Source of the DNA: Spisula solida
Taxonomy: Eukaryota > Mollusca > Bivalvia > Venerida > Mactridae
Direction: 5' to 3'
Assembly (NCBI GenBank): GCA_947247005.1
Contig: OX365944.1
Location: forward strand, 9,808,501-9,872,500
DNA length: 64,000 nt
The notes under the pieces were generated by a model, which was not told the DNA's origin, did no database searches, and saw nothing but the letters and a program-made list of their open reading frames with translations. Positions 1 through 13,300 of this stretch are shown in pieces. Numbering within the stretch: position 1 is the first letter of the stretch; each line of letters begins with the position of its first letter. The translations under genes were made by a program, and so were the position numbers.

Positions 1-1480
1 ATCGATCCCAGAATGCTCTGCCTGAGAATCAATAATGTCTTCTGCTACCAGCAGAACACAGGAATTGCTGAATTGACGAATTGTATAAAATATGCTGGTT
101 ACAGTTTATGTGTGGAATATTTTAGTTTAACAAACAGTTTGTGGGCGTGGTTAGGTAAGTTGGATTTGATTTCCGTGTATTTGGTATACAGTGCAGTAAG
201 TGTATACATGTTTTAATGTACTCAGTAACATTCATAATGGCATCATCGTTAATAATATTGATTTTTCTATTTCTACAAACCGCGTACTTATCATTACATA
301 ACGGTTTAAATTCAAAACCAAGAATTCTTTATTAGTGTTCTAGATTTAACCTAGGGTATGCGATGTATTTTGTCAATCAACAAAAGTACAGCCACATAAA
401 TCAAAGACATGTACAATTATCAAGTTCATTTGTAAATGTCATATTATTACATCGTGTGTGTGATTCTCTTCTTGTTTTAGATATGCAACAGTTAATGTTA
501 CTTGATTTTTATTAAGGGTTCGTATCCCTGTCAAGCACTTTGAGTCAGATGGTGAGATTAATGGAACATTGTCTAAGCTCAACGATCAAGGGTTACTGAC
601 AATGTTATATAACATCTTATCATCTCAGACATTTTTTATCGATTATGGCCGAGTGTGGATTAGCCGTTTATCAGTTACAAGTCTACACCATTTTTTGGAC
701 ACAACTCGTGTATTCGTGCCAGTATAAGGACGAGTATTGATCTCACCGCGAGGATCTCACACCAATAACATTATTTTACCATTTACAAATATGATGTACA
801 CTCATATCTGTTTTTATGAGGTTGATAAGGTTGAACCTGACTATCATGACCGTTTAAAGTAGGTAAGTATTGCTTTTGACTTAAATTGGCATACCAGTAC
901 AAATGTATAATACTTTATTAACATCAATTTATGAGATAGGCGGCTGTTTAGCGCAGGTGGTTACTTCCCGCACCTGTTGTATAGGTATCATTTAAGTGGA
1001 ATGTCACCATGGGACATTGCACATTAACACATGACTCAGCAAACAGACCAACGGATAACACAAAGACACCAACTCTTCTTCGCTAGTTGCATGGTCTGTT
1101 CAACAGTTATGCATGAAAAAAGGATAGTGTCAGTGTTATCCACCACTATTAGAAAATTAGTGCCATTGTTATCTACTCTAAACTGAAAAGTAGTGTCATT
1201 GTTATCATTTTTCATCTACCCGGTCCAATTTAAACATGTATATCTCCGCAGTGGTAAGGCTTTTCGCCTTCAAATTTTGCATGTGTATAGATGAAACATT
1301 GTATTATATATAATAATAAGTTTATTTGAAACATTAGGCGTTTTGCCCATCAGTTTACATGCATATAACATCAATATTATAATATATGTTCCGTTACGGC
1401 AATGATATTAATAATATACATCTTCATCATGTTAATTATACAATTATATTAAACTCACTCATGTACACGCTCCATCTCAC
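1..1480. other. No gene seen (AT-rich flank)
   Basis: No reading frame here has a recognisable domain or a credible set of splice sites. The sequence is AT-rich intergenic DNA. The segment near 1310-1400 looks like repeat-derived tail sequence, but I cannot place its ends. Confidence 0.5.
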
Positions 1481-1491
1481 ATTCTAACTCA

Positions 1492-1650
1492 CTCACACAA
1501 ATACATATAACATTCACACGCATGCGTACACGCAGGTACACATGCACGTACACACACGCACACCCACGCACACACCCACACGCACACATACACGCTCGCA
1601 CATACACACATACGCGCATGCACGCACATCAACAACTACACACGCACGCA
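1492..1650. repeat. CA-rich alternating purine/pyrimidine tract
   Basis: About 160 bp of imperfect CA/CG/TA dinucleotides (CACACG, CACATA, CACGCA), almost strictly alternating purine and pyrimidine. Such sequence can adopt Z-DNA. The 107-residue open frame crossing it (His-Thr rich) is a by-product of the simple repeat and not a gene. Confidence 0.85.
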
Positions 1651-2019
1651 TTGTATTATATATACAGGGTCACAAAATGGTTGCTTTCTTGAAAATAACA
1701 CAGAAATGTGTAGATAAACGGCAAAAAAAAGAAAACCCGGTTACTTATCAAGTAATAACTCGCTTGTTTACATTGCTTTCTGTCCATACACCGATATATT
1801 GGCCATTTATTCATCTCAAAGAAACTATACACATATCTTATAGAATCCATCATGTTGGTAGGTAAAGAATAAAAAAACTTACACTTGTCCAAATACGCTA
1901 TTGGATTTTCTCGTAGTGTCCAAATGTCAAGCTTGTGTCAAAATACCACGTTATACGGTGTGAGGTAGGACAGTTTCAGTTCTTCTGTAACTTTGGTAAC
2001 GATCGTTGCTTTCACATGT

Positions 2020-2251
2020 CGCTGGCTTAGAATGAGAAAGTCGTAAGTTACGACCTTATAAGACACATACATATTCGAAATCTGCGTCACAAGGCGCTTC
2101 TTGTGAGCCTAAATTGTTATGAAAATGTAGACCAAACTGAAGTTGAAACAGCTTGTTTTTTCATAAGTAAAGAATAGTTTTCAGACATTTGTTTTGTTTT
2201 CTCAAAATAGCGTTTTTGTACTTACGACCTGCTCCTCATTCTAAGCCAGGG
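2020..2251 (+). mobile_element. MITE family A, copy 1
   Basis: A 232 bp element with inverted ends: GCTGGCTTAGAATGAGAAA at the left and the complement of TAAGAATGAGGA-type sequence at the right, both followed inward by GTCGTA-type motifs. ATGT precedes and follows it, a possible 4-bp target duplication. Related copies lie at 36232-36467 (inverted) and, triplicated, at 42557-43308. There is no coding capacity, so it is a non-autonomous DNA transposon. Confidence 0.7.
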
Positions 2252-3856
2252 ATGTGCATCGGTTTTCAGCTGCTTGTGGAATGGTCAGTAAAGTGTTACT
2301 ACTAGTTGTATAAAACTGTCAAGCTGAGTGCAATGCGTGTTCTCTACCATGGTTTGGTCGAATATAAAATACTGATATGCTTCTAACGGTATTTGTCTTT
2401 TAAAGGAAAATTACCAGAAGAACATTAATTGTGGAAGTGCATGTTAGTGCAAGCCAATCAACCTTGTTCCAGACAATGCACATCTTAATTCATTTGTGGC
2501 ATGCTATTTCTGTTTAACTACGAGTAGTACATTAGCATCTGTTTTGTTAATTATATACACTATATTGCCTATACAAGTATTGCCATATTGTTTTAAAGGA
2601 TCTTGATGACGCAAGTTATTAGCTTGAATTAAATTACCCGACGATTTGATTTTATATAAGTTTATAACGGTCCACATTTCGGTACTGTGTCGATGAAGTA
2701 TGGATGATCTAAACGGGGTAAATTGGTCTTGTAGATGATTCATTTGCAAGCTTTGGCCAATTAATAGTAGTAGATTTAGTTTATCATTATAGATAAAAAC
2801 ATCGACGACTGAGGTCTAGAGCATTTGTTATCTCCTACTTAAATATGTAAAAAGGTTGCGTCCCTTGACATGACCCTACGCCATAAATCTCTAGTTTTTG
2901 TACAAAGTGGTAATAACTAATCCGACAGGGAAAGCTGCACTCAACGGAAACAACAAAGCACATAATACACAAGAAGAACACACAGAAAAATGAAATATTT
3001 TAATTACGGGTCACAACGTCAAAATTGACAAGAACAAAATTAACTGAACAGCTACAAAAACACAGCAACCTACTCTGACAGCCCGTCATTTCAGCCAAAC
3101 AAACATAACCAGGGTAAGAGGCAGCAGATAGCAACACATCATTCACAAAACAGCACAAAAAGAAAAATGCGCATGCCATTTTTAAATAAACAAAGCAGCA
3201 TTGTGATGGACTTCAGTGTAATAAGTTGGCACGAGCAACAACAAAGTAACAAGGAAAACAACTGGAATGAACAGTGAACAGTTGTTAAAGGTTGCCTTGG
3301 TACAAACAGTGACGGGCTGAAAATAGATGTAAGGTGCACTTGCCAAAAGTGCTCCAAAGTTGTCCCCTTGCAGTTGTGTTAAGGCTGAAATGTGGAACAA
3401 AAACTACGTAGTCCGAAAGTAACGTTTCAGACCGATCCATTTGTCTAGAGGTTGTATCGTCTAATATTGGAACAGTTCTATCCCTGGACAGCGACCTACC
3501 CACATGTCGCGGTTAGTATGATATAATGGTAAATATGTACAGTCAGAAGGATGTGAAAGTACTGTAAATAGTAACCAAAGTGAGTAATGAACAGGCGGAA
3601 ACAAATTACGTCATAAATAATCCTGCATCTTAAAGTAGCAAACCCATTATCTTATGTCTAAATTTGTCTAAAATATTCTACAATTATACACCAATGTGCA
3701 GTACTCTTTCCACATTTCTGCACGAGCCGATAATGAGAGATTTGATCGTGTATGATACAATTTATCATAGATTCCGCGAATGTCTGGTAGAGACGGTGAA
3801 AGGTTGGATGTTGTTATTGATTAACTTGAAGGTAATACAGGTGATTATTATTTCAG
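2252..3856. other. No gene seen upstream of the nucleosidase gene
   Basis: No frame shows a recognisable domain. Around 2930-3000 lies a fragment of the dispersed GCACTCAAC repeat family also seen near 11.7, 35.0, 39.5, 47.2 and 48.4 kb. The promoter and any 5' untranslated exon of the downstream gene may lie here, but no TATA box or initiator stands out. Confidence 0.4.
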
Positions 3857-3928
3857 GAAATTGTTAACTGGTGGTATTACATCCTATCAAGCTGGAACAG
3901 ATGACAGTCAATGTCAATGAATCCGAAG
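3857..3928 (+). CDS. Candidate exon 1 of the nucleosidase gene (coding from 3901)
   Basis: ATG at 3901 opens a nine-codon stretch (MTVNVNESE) that ends in phase 1 at a GTATAT donor, exactly the phase that exon 2 requires. A TTTCAG acceptor ends at 3856, and the frame is stopped at 3865-3867, so this ATG is the first in the exon. A separate 5' untranslated exon would then lie further upstream. Support rests only on phase and splice signals. Confidence 0.45.
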
Positions 3929-4346
3929 GTATATTCATGTACTAAATATTACATATAATATACACGTTTTTGTGTGTTCTATATGAGTGTTTCTTACGCA
4001 TTTGAGTGAACTGTATGAGAATTTGCGCATTGTGTTGTACATGTATATGAGTGTTTATAATTATTTCTGATGAAGACATGAAAACGTCGATAAATCCTGG
4101 AGTTCGTCATGTTTTATTTTATTTATGAGTGTTACCTACGTACACGAGTGAACTGTTTGAGCACTTGGATGTTGTATTCGTACGTATGTTGAAATAAGTA
4201 TCGGACAGTAACGTTATATTGTACACACCAATCTATATGTGAAAGCATGACTTGTAGCATGGTTGTTTAGTTTCCAATATTAGCTGAATGTATCATACAC
4301 GCATGGATAATGGACAATGGATTTATCATTAAGACAAATGTGTAAT

Positions 4347-4378
<32 letters not shown>

Positions 4379-7300
4379 GCGAGTGTTAGTTGAAGTATTA
4401 GATCTATAGTTGATGTATAGTACCCACCGGTGCTACATGACTCTCAGTATTACTGACGATGGCAAATAAACAGCATTACGTTCTTGATCACACGGATGGC
4501 ACAAACTGCTAAACCGAAGAGAGATATTGGTAATGTGTTATTTTAATGCTTCCAAGATTTATAACATTCTAGCTATTCGATTTTACGGGAGCATGTGGCA
4601 TTTGCAAGAGTGCTAATCAAATTGTCATCATGATTCCTTTCTAGAAATTGAAATTGCATTTCCACGTTATGTAAGCTGTCGTCTGCTCCATGCTGTTTCC
4701 TTTGTCCTTAAATCTATGTTCAGTCTCTGACGTACGCAATGATTCAACTGTGTCTAAAGTATGGTACAGACGAAATGCATGTATATTGTTGATTATAACG
4801 CAATCGATCGATACGATACGTTTAAGTGTGCACGAAAGCCGTAAGGGAAGATGAAAACATGGAATGAAAATTAATAAAACATCCATTTGTTCGAGTAGCA
4901 CGCGACGGTTACGAGCAATATTGTCTGCTATTTAACGATTCGAGAAATACCAATAAAAGTGTAACAATACCACGTGACTTTTGGCTACAGTTCCAAGTAG
5001 AAATGGGGACTGTAGCCAAAGGTCACGTGGTATTGATACCCTGAATAATGCACTATGTTCAATGCTACATGAATGCTTTTACCTCATGCGATGAAAACAC
5101 GATTCAAGCGTTTGTTGTTCAATTGTTTGTCTTTGGTAAAATGATTCGACGAAACTGAGCGTGGCTAAAATTCTCATCAAATCAATAAAATCAGGTTTTC
5201 ATTATTACATTCCGACATTAATGACTTTCTGTGATTCTGATAATATTACGTGCTAAAACGCTTGTTACATTAATGTATTGTTTAGCGATTATTTTAATCA
5301 ATTTTCTGGTACATGTATTTGTCTCAGCACGATATTTGTAGAGTATTGAACTCGAGATAATTTTAATAGTGTTTTGTGCTGGCTACTTCTGGACGTTGTA
5401 TACAAACCTATGTCAAGAAGGTTGTACATTGTATCTGAATTTGTTTTTCTGTTTGTATGAATATAAGTACTATAGCATAAAGTCATATATGTCCTAAGCA
5501 TCCAGTCAAATGTAACACACATGGTTTTTATAGCAGGTGGTTATTTGATACAGATATACTTAATGTAAAATCACCTCTTAGTGTAAATAATATTAGCTGT
5601 TTAAGTTGACAGTTAACTACTTTATTCAGATGATCACCTATTATATTTGGGTCACAAATCGTCGGGACGTGGTCCGATGTCCGTGTATTCGATGTGTACC
5701 CGATGTCTAGGCATCTTGTACACGCCGGGTGCTGACCGATGCTTGGCGTTGAATTATTTACAAAGCCATGCCTAGATTTTGTCCGATGTCCGTCCGGCCG
5801 CCAGCCCGATTAGCCAAAAAGTACACCGGCCAATCATCGGACGGAGATCGGATTTGATTAAATTGTGTGGCCTAAGTATTACACTGGTTAAGCTGTACTT
5901 ATTTATCTTTAAGATTCATATTTATATCATTATACGGTTTGTCTGTTTCAGAGGTAGTATTGACAGCAGGTAAACGTGATGGGAAAGCAGTCGTACGGTT
6001 AGACAGGAAACACGTGGCCGAGTTAGACAGGACAAAGCTACATCATGTGACCAGTGGCCCCTATAAAGGGCTCATCATTAACAAGAAATCACACTGTAAG
6101 ATATTTGCTAGATACAAATATAGAAAGGTTATTTTGTGCTGTTTATTGATTCATATTATCATCAAAGAATGAAAAGGCTAAATGTTCCTCTGTTTATTGC
6201 AAATGTCCTTTTCATTCTAGGTGGCGATAATTTCCATGACCACGTTATTCAGCATATAAATCGAACATAGCCCATGATTATACTTTTTATGCTCAGTTCT
6301 ATTCCGTGTTCAAATGTATCCAACAATGAAAGGTTCGTGTTTTATTGAACCTTTTCTATTAAAGAAAACAGAGTAATCTTTCCTGATATAGTGAAGAGGA
6401 TTCAGTTGTTGCACTGTAAAATGTAAAGGAGAAAAATGTTGATCATCAAATTTCTTGTAATCATGGAGCCAGGTCCCGTGAGTATAAAGCCCAACTTTAT
6501 GTCGTGCTCAAACTTTAAATGTTTCAATCAGTAAAATATCTTTAATAATTATAATGAATTTAAATTTGACCGTAAGTTTACGGTTTCCGTTAGTGCTTTG
6601 ATAAAACAGCACCCATATGTTTACATATACTTACTTACTTATTGCCCGTTATGCCCTCTGGCATGTAGGGCAACGTTTACATATGTTTACATATGTAAAA
6701 CGAGAATTTAGTCAACCAATAAAATTATTTAATTTTTGTTGTAAAACATTGTAAGTATTGCGCATATTTGTATGATCCAATGGATTCGCTTCATAACCTT
6801 CGACGAGTCATTCATCAAACAAATGGGCGGAGCATTCTCTACACTGGCATCTGGTCAATTGTGACGTCAGAATGACATACGTATATACCTATTACAATTC
6901 TGGACTGTAACAGTGTCTAAGCGGAATATTTGTTCACGCAGACATAGCATGTTTAGATATTAACATGTAACAGTAATATCTCATTTACCTGAATGTTAGA
7001 TAACGATGCTGAGGACAAGGTTCACGTATGGCTTAATTTGGCTTTGTGTTTTTTTTTCAAAAAAAGAAAGAAATGCATTTTCCTATTAATCTGTTCTATT
7101 TTTCTTTTAACTGTATACTGCCTTTCCATATATCCATATATCCTGGTATCTACCTGTCTGGTATCTACCTGCCTGGCTCCTGACCATTTTAGTAGGGAAG
7201 TAAATGTTACGAGAAAATATGTGTTTCATAAGCCAACCTGAGATGACACTATAGTAAAGTAGCACAGTAACTTTACCTTATATTCATATTCATCTAATGA

Positions 7301-10300
7301 AAGACTAAACATCTTGAACAATATGATTATCATGTTAACTTTCTGATTATTTTATACATTTACATATTTCAGGCGTAGAGAATGGTGATCCGGCTGAGGC
7401 CCGTCTCGAGTTCCTGGCGTTCCTAGTCAACAAGGAACATAACAATGAACCCGTACAAGATTCATGGACTCTCAAGTTCTGGTTCCGTGGTAAACCTGAT
7501 GGTATCACCAAGAAGAGAACATTTACACAATACTTCCAAGACCTGATGAGTCCAGATAACTTCCCTAAGAGTGAGTTTGTGACGTCATGTGATGTCATAT
7601 TTAATGTCATATCATTATTCCAAGTAGTCAATCTACCTGTATGTATATACATTTTTTTGTATATCGGTTTGGTGGAAGACCCACAATTTCCCGTATTGCG
7701 TTATATAATAATTATGCATATATCTACTATTATAACTTTCAAATCCATGTACTTAGGCGAGATGGAACAAAGTGTCTGGTTTCGGTCAACCTCGGTCTGT
7801 CATTGTAGTACGGGTTCGAAAATGACGGAACACCAATCATCATGGCTTCCGCTTCACAACGAATGCTATAATGCAGAGAGAATTTACAAAATGCGTGGAC
7901 GAAAGGATAGCATTACATGAACGATGCGGATATTTTGACGTATTTTCGTATTGTCGTTGAGGCACGAACGCCTGATTGACGTTCTGGCGTCCTATCGTTG
8001 CAAGAATTGGGCGCCAGATAAGCGTTGTGTTGGAGCGTGCACCATGTAAGCGCTCTGCATCCGTGTCACATGATTCTCGTTCCACATAGTGGTATGCATA
8101 TGACGTAATGTAACAGATTATGGGTACTCCCACATCGGAGAAATAAGAAAATGCCTCAACAACAGAACGAAGAAATGAGCCTCAGTATTAAAACCAGATA
8201 CCATCTGCAAACCAATTAGGTTACACTCCTGCATACAAACTAAACATCCCGTTTGCGAATCGATTCGAGTCGTACGAATGTAAATTAAAAACTAGTTTTA
8301 ATGTTAAAAATAAAGGCCAAGGGCATGCTTTTACATGTTGTATTACCAAGTCCTCCATTAGCAAATGTTTGTCAGTTGGTACTTGTTTTTGTATTTAAGA
8401 TTATATGTGCTTCATGAAGAAAGCTATGATGTTGATGAAGACATACCTATTGATTAAACGTGTAGAACTGGAAGTAGAACAAGTCACCAAGCTACAATCA
8501 CCTGAAACTACACCTCCCATCAGTATGTACAACATACATTGTTTTATGCCGTTTCTTAACATTGTTCAGTATATAAATAACACATAGCTTTGTAGGCCTT
8601 GGTTAACAGTACTTTCCTCAGGCTGACTTATTTACTGTTACCCTCAAAGCTATGTGTTATTCATTTTATTATCCCAAACTTTTTTCAAGGAAATACTATC
8701 AGCCTGTGACAGTTAACAATGTTCAAGAAAATACAGTTAAAAATTTTCCTATCACCCTGTGACAGTAGAAATATCTTCAGTCACTTAGTACCATGGACGT
8801 TACAGTAAAATTGTTCCTTGTTTGCCTATGGGAAATTAACATCACGAAAAAAGTGAGGGGTAATAATGTCATTACGTCGGACCGTAGACCTAGCCAACTC
8901 GCTTGAAATTAGTTATCGGCTAGAATTAATTTACTCTTAAACAAAAAATGACTTCCCTTTATGTATGAATAGTGCATGGCCAATGTTACTGAATCACGTG
9001 GTCGGCCAAAAAACGGGAATTGATCTTGAATTTCATGGTCACAGTCTAGAGCTTTAAATACCGGTAAACTGTAATTTAAATTAGATCAATACTTACTATT
9101 ACCATATCACGAAAGAGATGTCGAATTCTACTACATGCAATACATTTTGAATTGAATCTAATTTCTTACTTTAAACAGCCATTATTGACTGGTCGTAATA
9201 GCATCAGATCACGTGGACCGGTGTGTATCCTATAACACTCACTATCGTCATTGCTTAGAAATTCACATTAGAAATTTTACCGTGTTACATGCCTACCTAC
9301 CTATCCTCTTCGTCCCCGTGGGATCTAATGCCGCAACTAGTTGCCTCTATATTGCTCTATCCTTTGCTATCGACCGTGCCCGACCCCGGCCGTATCACAT
9401 TCCGGTTGTCTATAATGGTACTTTATTACAAATACGTTGTAACATGACATCTTGCAACATGCTTCTACTTCGTACAACCATTATAAACTGCAATTTCAGT
9501 TTACCTCGTAGCCTTTTCGTACGTTCATGTATAGTTCTGTATGAGCGTCTAATGTTTGTTCACGATCTCATTGTATTTTACAGAGAGTTTCGTGAGTTTG
9601 TTCACACCGGACATCTATCAGTATAACTTTGTACCTGAAATATCCATGACAACCAAGACGTTTCTAACGTTTATGATCAAGGCTAAATGTGACGCTCATA
9701 TCGCATTATCAGCAACATATGGAGAGTTACATAAGAAGACAATAGAGGTTGTGATCGGAGCGGAAAACAACACTAAATCCATGATAAAAGATGGCGTAGA
9801 AGGAAGTATTAGAGCAGATGCGTTGACAGCCAATGTTCTTAGTGGAACTGTAAGTACCTACTGCATCTTTTAGAAAATTATAATCAGAATTATCGTCTCC
9901 ATGACATTTTGAGCCGGCTTGAAAATAGGTCACGTAGGAATAGAAATTATGTCACTATGTCTAGTCAAAAAAGCACATTTTGGCTAAAATCATCATGACA
10001 TCTGGTCAGATTGATTGGCTAGGTATAAAATCACAAACCTTGGTCATGTGTTATTGAACATGCGATCACTGGGTCAAGTCAAGGTAAAAGCTTGTAATCA
10101 GTCTAAAGCCATAGTTTTTACTTCAATCATTCTGAAACTTAGTCTAATGAGTGCCTGTACAAGAGTACAATACTGGGTCACAATGGAACCAATGTAATGC
10201 CAAACGGACGAATCAAAGAAAAAGCCGGAATTCCTTGTATCAAACAAACTTTCTGTCTCTTCACTGGAAGCCTGAGGTTATTGGCCATTTAGGCAGGGAT

Positions 10301-13300
10301 AAAACCGAATGGCGACGCACTATGACTGTCTCAGTCGAACGCAAGAAGGAAAAGCTTGTGAACACAGGTAATATCATCATTTGTTCTTCAATCTTAAAAC
10401 TTAAACAATGACGCTAAGATGAGCGACAAATGGCCTTCAAAGTCCTCGCGTTTATAATGACATATCTTGCGTTTTGAGCAAGAAGTTTAGTAAAACAGCA
10501 TTACTTCAATTATGCTTATACCCGGGAGTACATAAATAGGCATACAATTGAGTTATAGGAAATATTTATAATGATAGGTGGTCATTTCGATGTCTACACG
10601 AAGTCAATCACGTAATGGATTCCCTGCCGTATATATATATTGAAGACATAGTAAGAGATATCTATATTAGAATGTAAGTCTAGACTACAGAACAATCTTT
10701 GATACGGTAACTTATATACGTAGTACACACATTTAAATATTTAGACTTAGACTTCAAAATATTAATATTTTTTTAGCTCCCGTGATGTTATAAATTGACA
10801 GATTTCCACAAAAAAAATACACAAGTGTTTTGGATTCAATGGATAAAGAAATGCTAGTTTCAAATTGGCTAATTTTTAAGTCAGAGTTCCGGGGTGGGTT
10901 TCAGTATTGATCTTATTTAATTGGGGAATAAGGGTAGCCAATCATATCGCCTGTTAATGACCAAGGGTTTATAAATATGATGTGATCTGATTTGTTGTCC
11001 TTATTCTTAAGTCAAGTAAGATCAATATTAAATACCACCCCTGGTCTGAAAAAGGTTGGTGGATATGATGCATGGACTTTGTTTTGCCAGGAACTGCGAT
11101 ATTTCTGGGTAAGTTGGGGCAGTAACAAGATAGAAGTTGGACGCGGTGCCCACTACGGTGAGGGAAAGTTTCTGGAATGGCATCTGCCGGAAAATAAACG
11201 ATTTGGAATCAGCTCATTGGCTGTTGCTACTGATCATACGTCACATGGACAATTTGAATTTGCCGAATTAATGGGTAAGTGTTGACTACGGATAACTATA
11301 AACAAAACACTGGATATGTTAAAATTATACTTGTAAGCGTTTATCTGCTGTTACATTGTGAATATCTTGTTGTGTTATAATTTTTGTTGAACTGCCGCGC
11401 CCGTGCCATTTATAATATTCATTTTACAAGAACTAATTGAATCCTTCATTTGTTTATATCGATGGATCTACTTTCATTTGCGGTTCTTGTTTGCGGACCT
11501 ATATCGTACAACAGGGATTCCTACGGTTGTACTGTTTGACTTAGTAACATCGTTTAAACCTTTTAAGTTTAATCGGGTGATACTACCACATTGAGAGAAA
11601 ATGTGAGATTCAGACAAGCAGATGTTGTGTCAAAATCGTGTTCCGTTCATTTGCTCGTTCGGATATGTGTTTGGCATTGTGCCGTGTAATTGTGGTATGT
11701 GCTGTTTTTATGTTTTCTGTGCTCGGCTGGTTAAGTTGAGCGCTTCCTTCCCTATCCAACTGTATATTATCTTTTTCTAAATTGCTCTGTATTTAAACGG
11801 AACTTTTGTTAGAAGTGGAGACTGACTACAGCAAGAAGGCGAAGAAGTCAAGAATGCAGAGACAAATCCTGTGGTTGGCCAAGAAACAAAGAATCTTACA
11901 TTGCATGGAAGATGCTTATCCCAATACACTGTCTGTACAAGACCTCTTGTCGTAAGTATATTTGTACAACTTATCCCAATACACTGCCTGTACAAGACCT
12001 CTTGTCGTAAGTATATTTATACAGCTTATCCTAATACACTGTCTGTACAAGACCTCTTGTCGTAAGTATATTTGTACAGCTTATCCCAATACACTGTCTG
12101 TACAAGACCTCTTGTCGTAAGTATATTTGTACAGCTTATCCATATACACTGTCTGTACAAGACCTCTTGTCGTAAGTATATTTGTACAGCTTATCAATAT
12201 ACACTGTCTGTACAAGACCTCTTGTCGTAAGTATATTTGTACAGCTTATCCATATACACTGTCTGTACAAGACCTCTTGTCGTAAGTATATTTGTACAGC
12301 TTATCCCAATACACTGTCTGTACAAGACCTCTTGTCGTAAGTGTATTTGTACAACTTATCCCAATACACTGTCTGTACAAGACCTCTTGTCGTAAGTGTA
12401 TTTGTACAGCTTATCCCAATACACTGTCTGTACAAGACCTCTTGTCGTAAGTATATTTGTACAGCTTATCCCAATACACTGTCTGTACAAGACCTCTTGT
12501 CGTAAGTATATTTGTACAGCTTATCCATATACACTGTCTGTACAAGACCTCTTGCCGTAAGTATATTTGTACAGCTTATCCATATACACTGTCTGTACAA
12601 GACCTCTTGCCGTAAGTATATTTGTACAGCTTATCCATATACACTGTCTGTACAAGACCTCTTGTCGTAAGTATATTTGTACAGCTTATCCATATACACT
12701 GTCTGTACAAGACCTCTTGTCGTAAGTATATTTGTACAGCTTATCCATATACACTGTCTGTACAAGACCTCTTGTCGTAAGTATATTTGTACAGCTTATC
12801 CCAATACACTGTCTGTACAAGACCTCTTGTCGTAAGTATATTTGTACAGCTTATCCATATACACTGTCTGTACAAGACCTCTTGTCGTAAGTATATTTGT
12901 ACAGCTTATCCATATACACTGTCTGTACAAGACCTCTTGCCGTAAGTATATATGTACAGCTTATCCATATACACTGTCTGTACAAGACCTCTTGCCGTAA
13001 GTATATTTGTACAGCTTATCCATATACACTGTCTGTACAAGACCTCTTGTCGTAAGTATATTTGTACAGTTTATCCATATACACTGTCTGTACAAGACCT
13101 CTTGTCGTAAGTATATTTGTACAGCTTATCCCAATACACTGTCTGTACAAGACCTCTTGTCGTAAGTATATTTGTACAGCTTATCCATATACACTGTCTG
13201 TACAAGACCTCTTGTCGTAAGTATATTTGTACAGCTTATCCATATACACTGTCTGTACAAGACCTCTTGTCGTAAGTATATTTGTACAGCTTATCCATAT

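Noticed and set aside
1542..1865. 107-residue open frame
   Set aside because: Its first half is the CA-rich simple repeat (His/Thr alternation); no domain in the rest.
5650..5860. Locally GC-rich stretch with repeated GTCCGATGTCCG words, considered as a CpG-island promoter
   Set aside because: Only about 200 bp long and built from repeated CCGATGTC words; no initiator or TATA motif, and it lies just before an internal exon.
10151..10411. 86-residue open frame with GTAATA after AACACAG
   Set aside because: Considered as an extra exon of the nucleosidase gene. Exons 4 and 5 already join in phase and complete the Methyltransf_FA domain without it.
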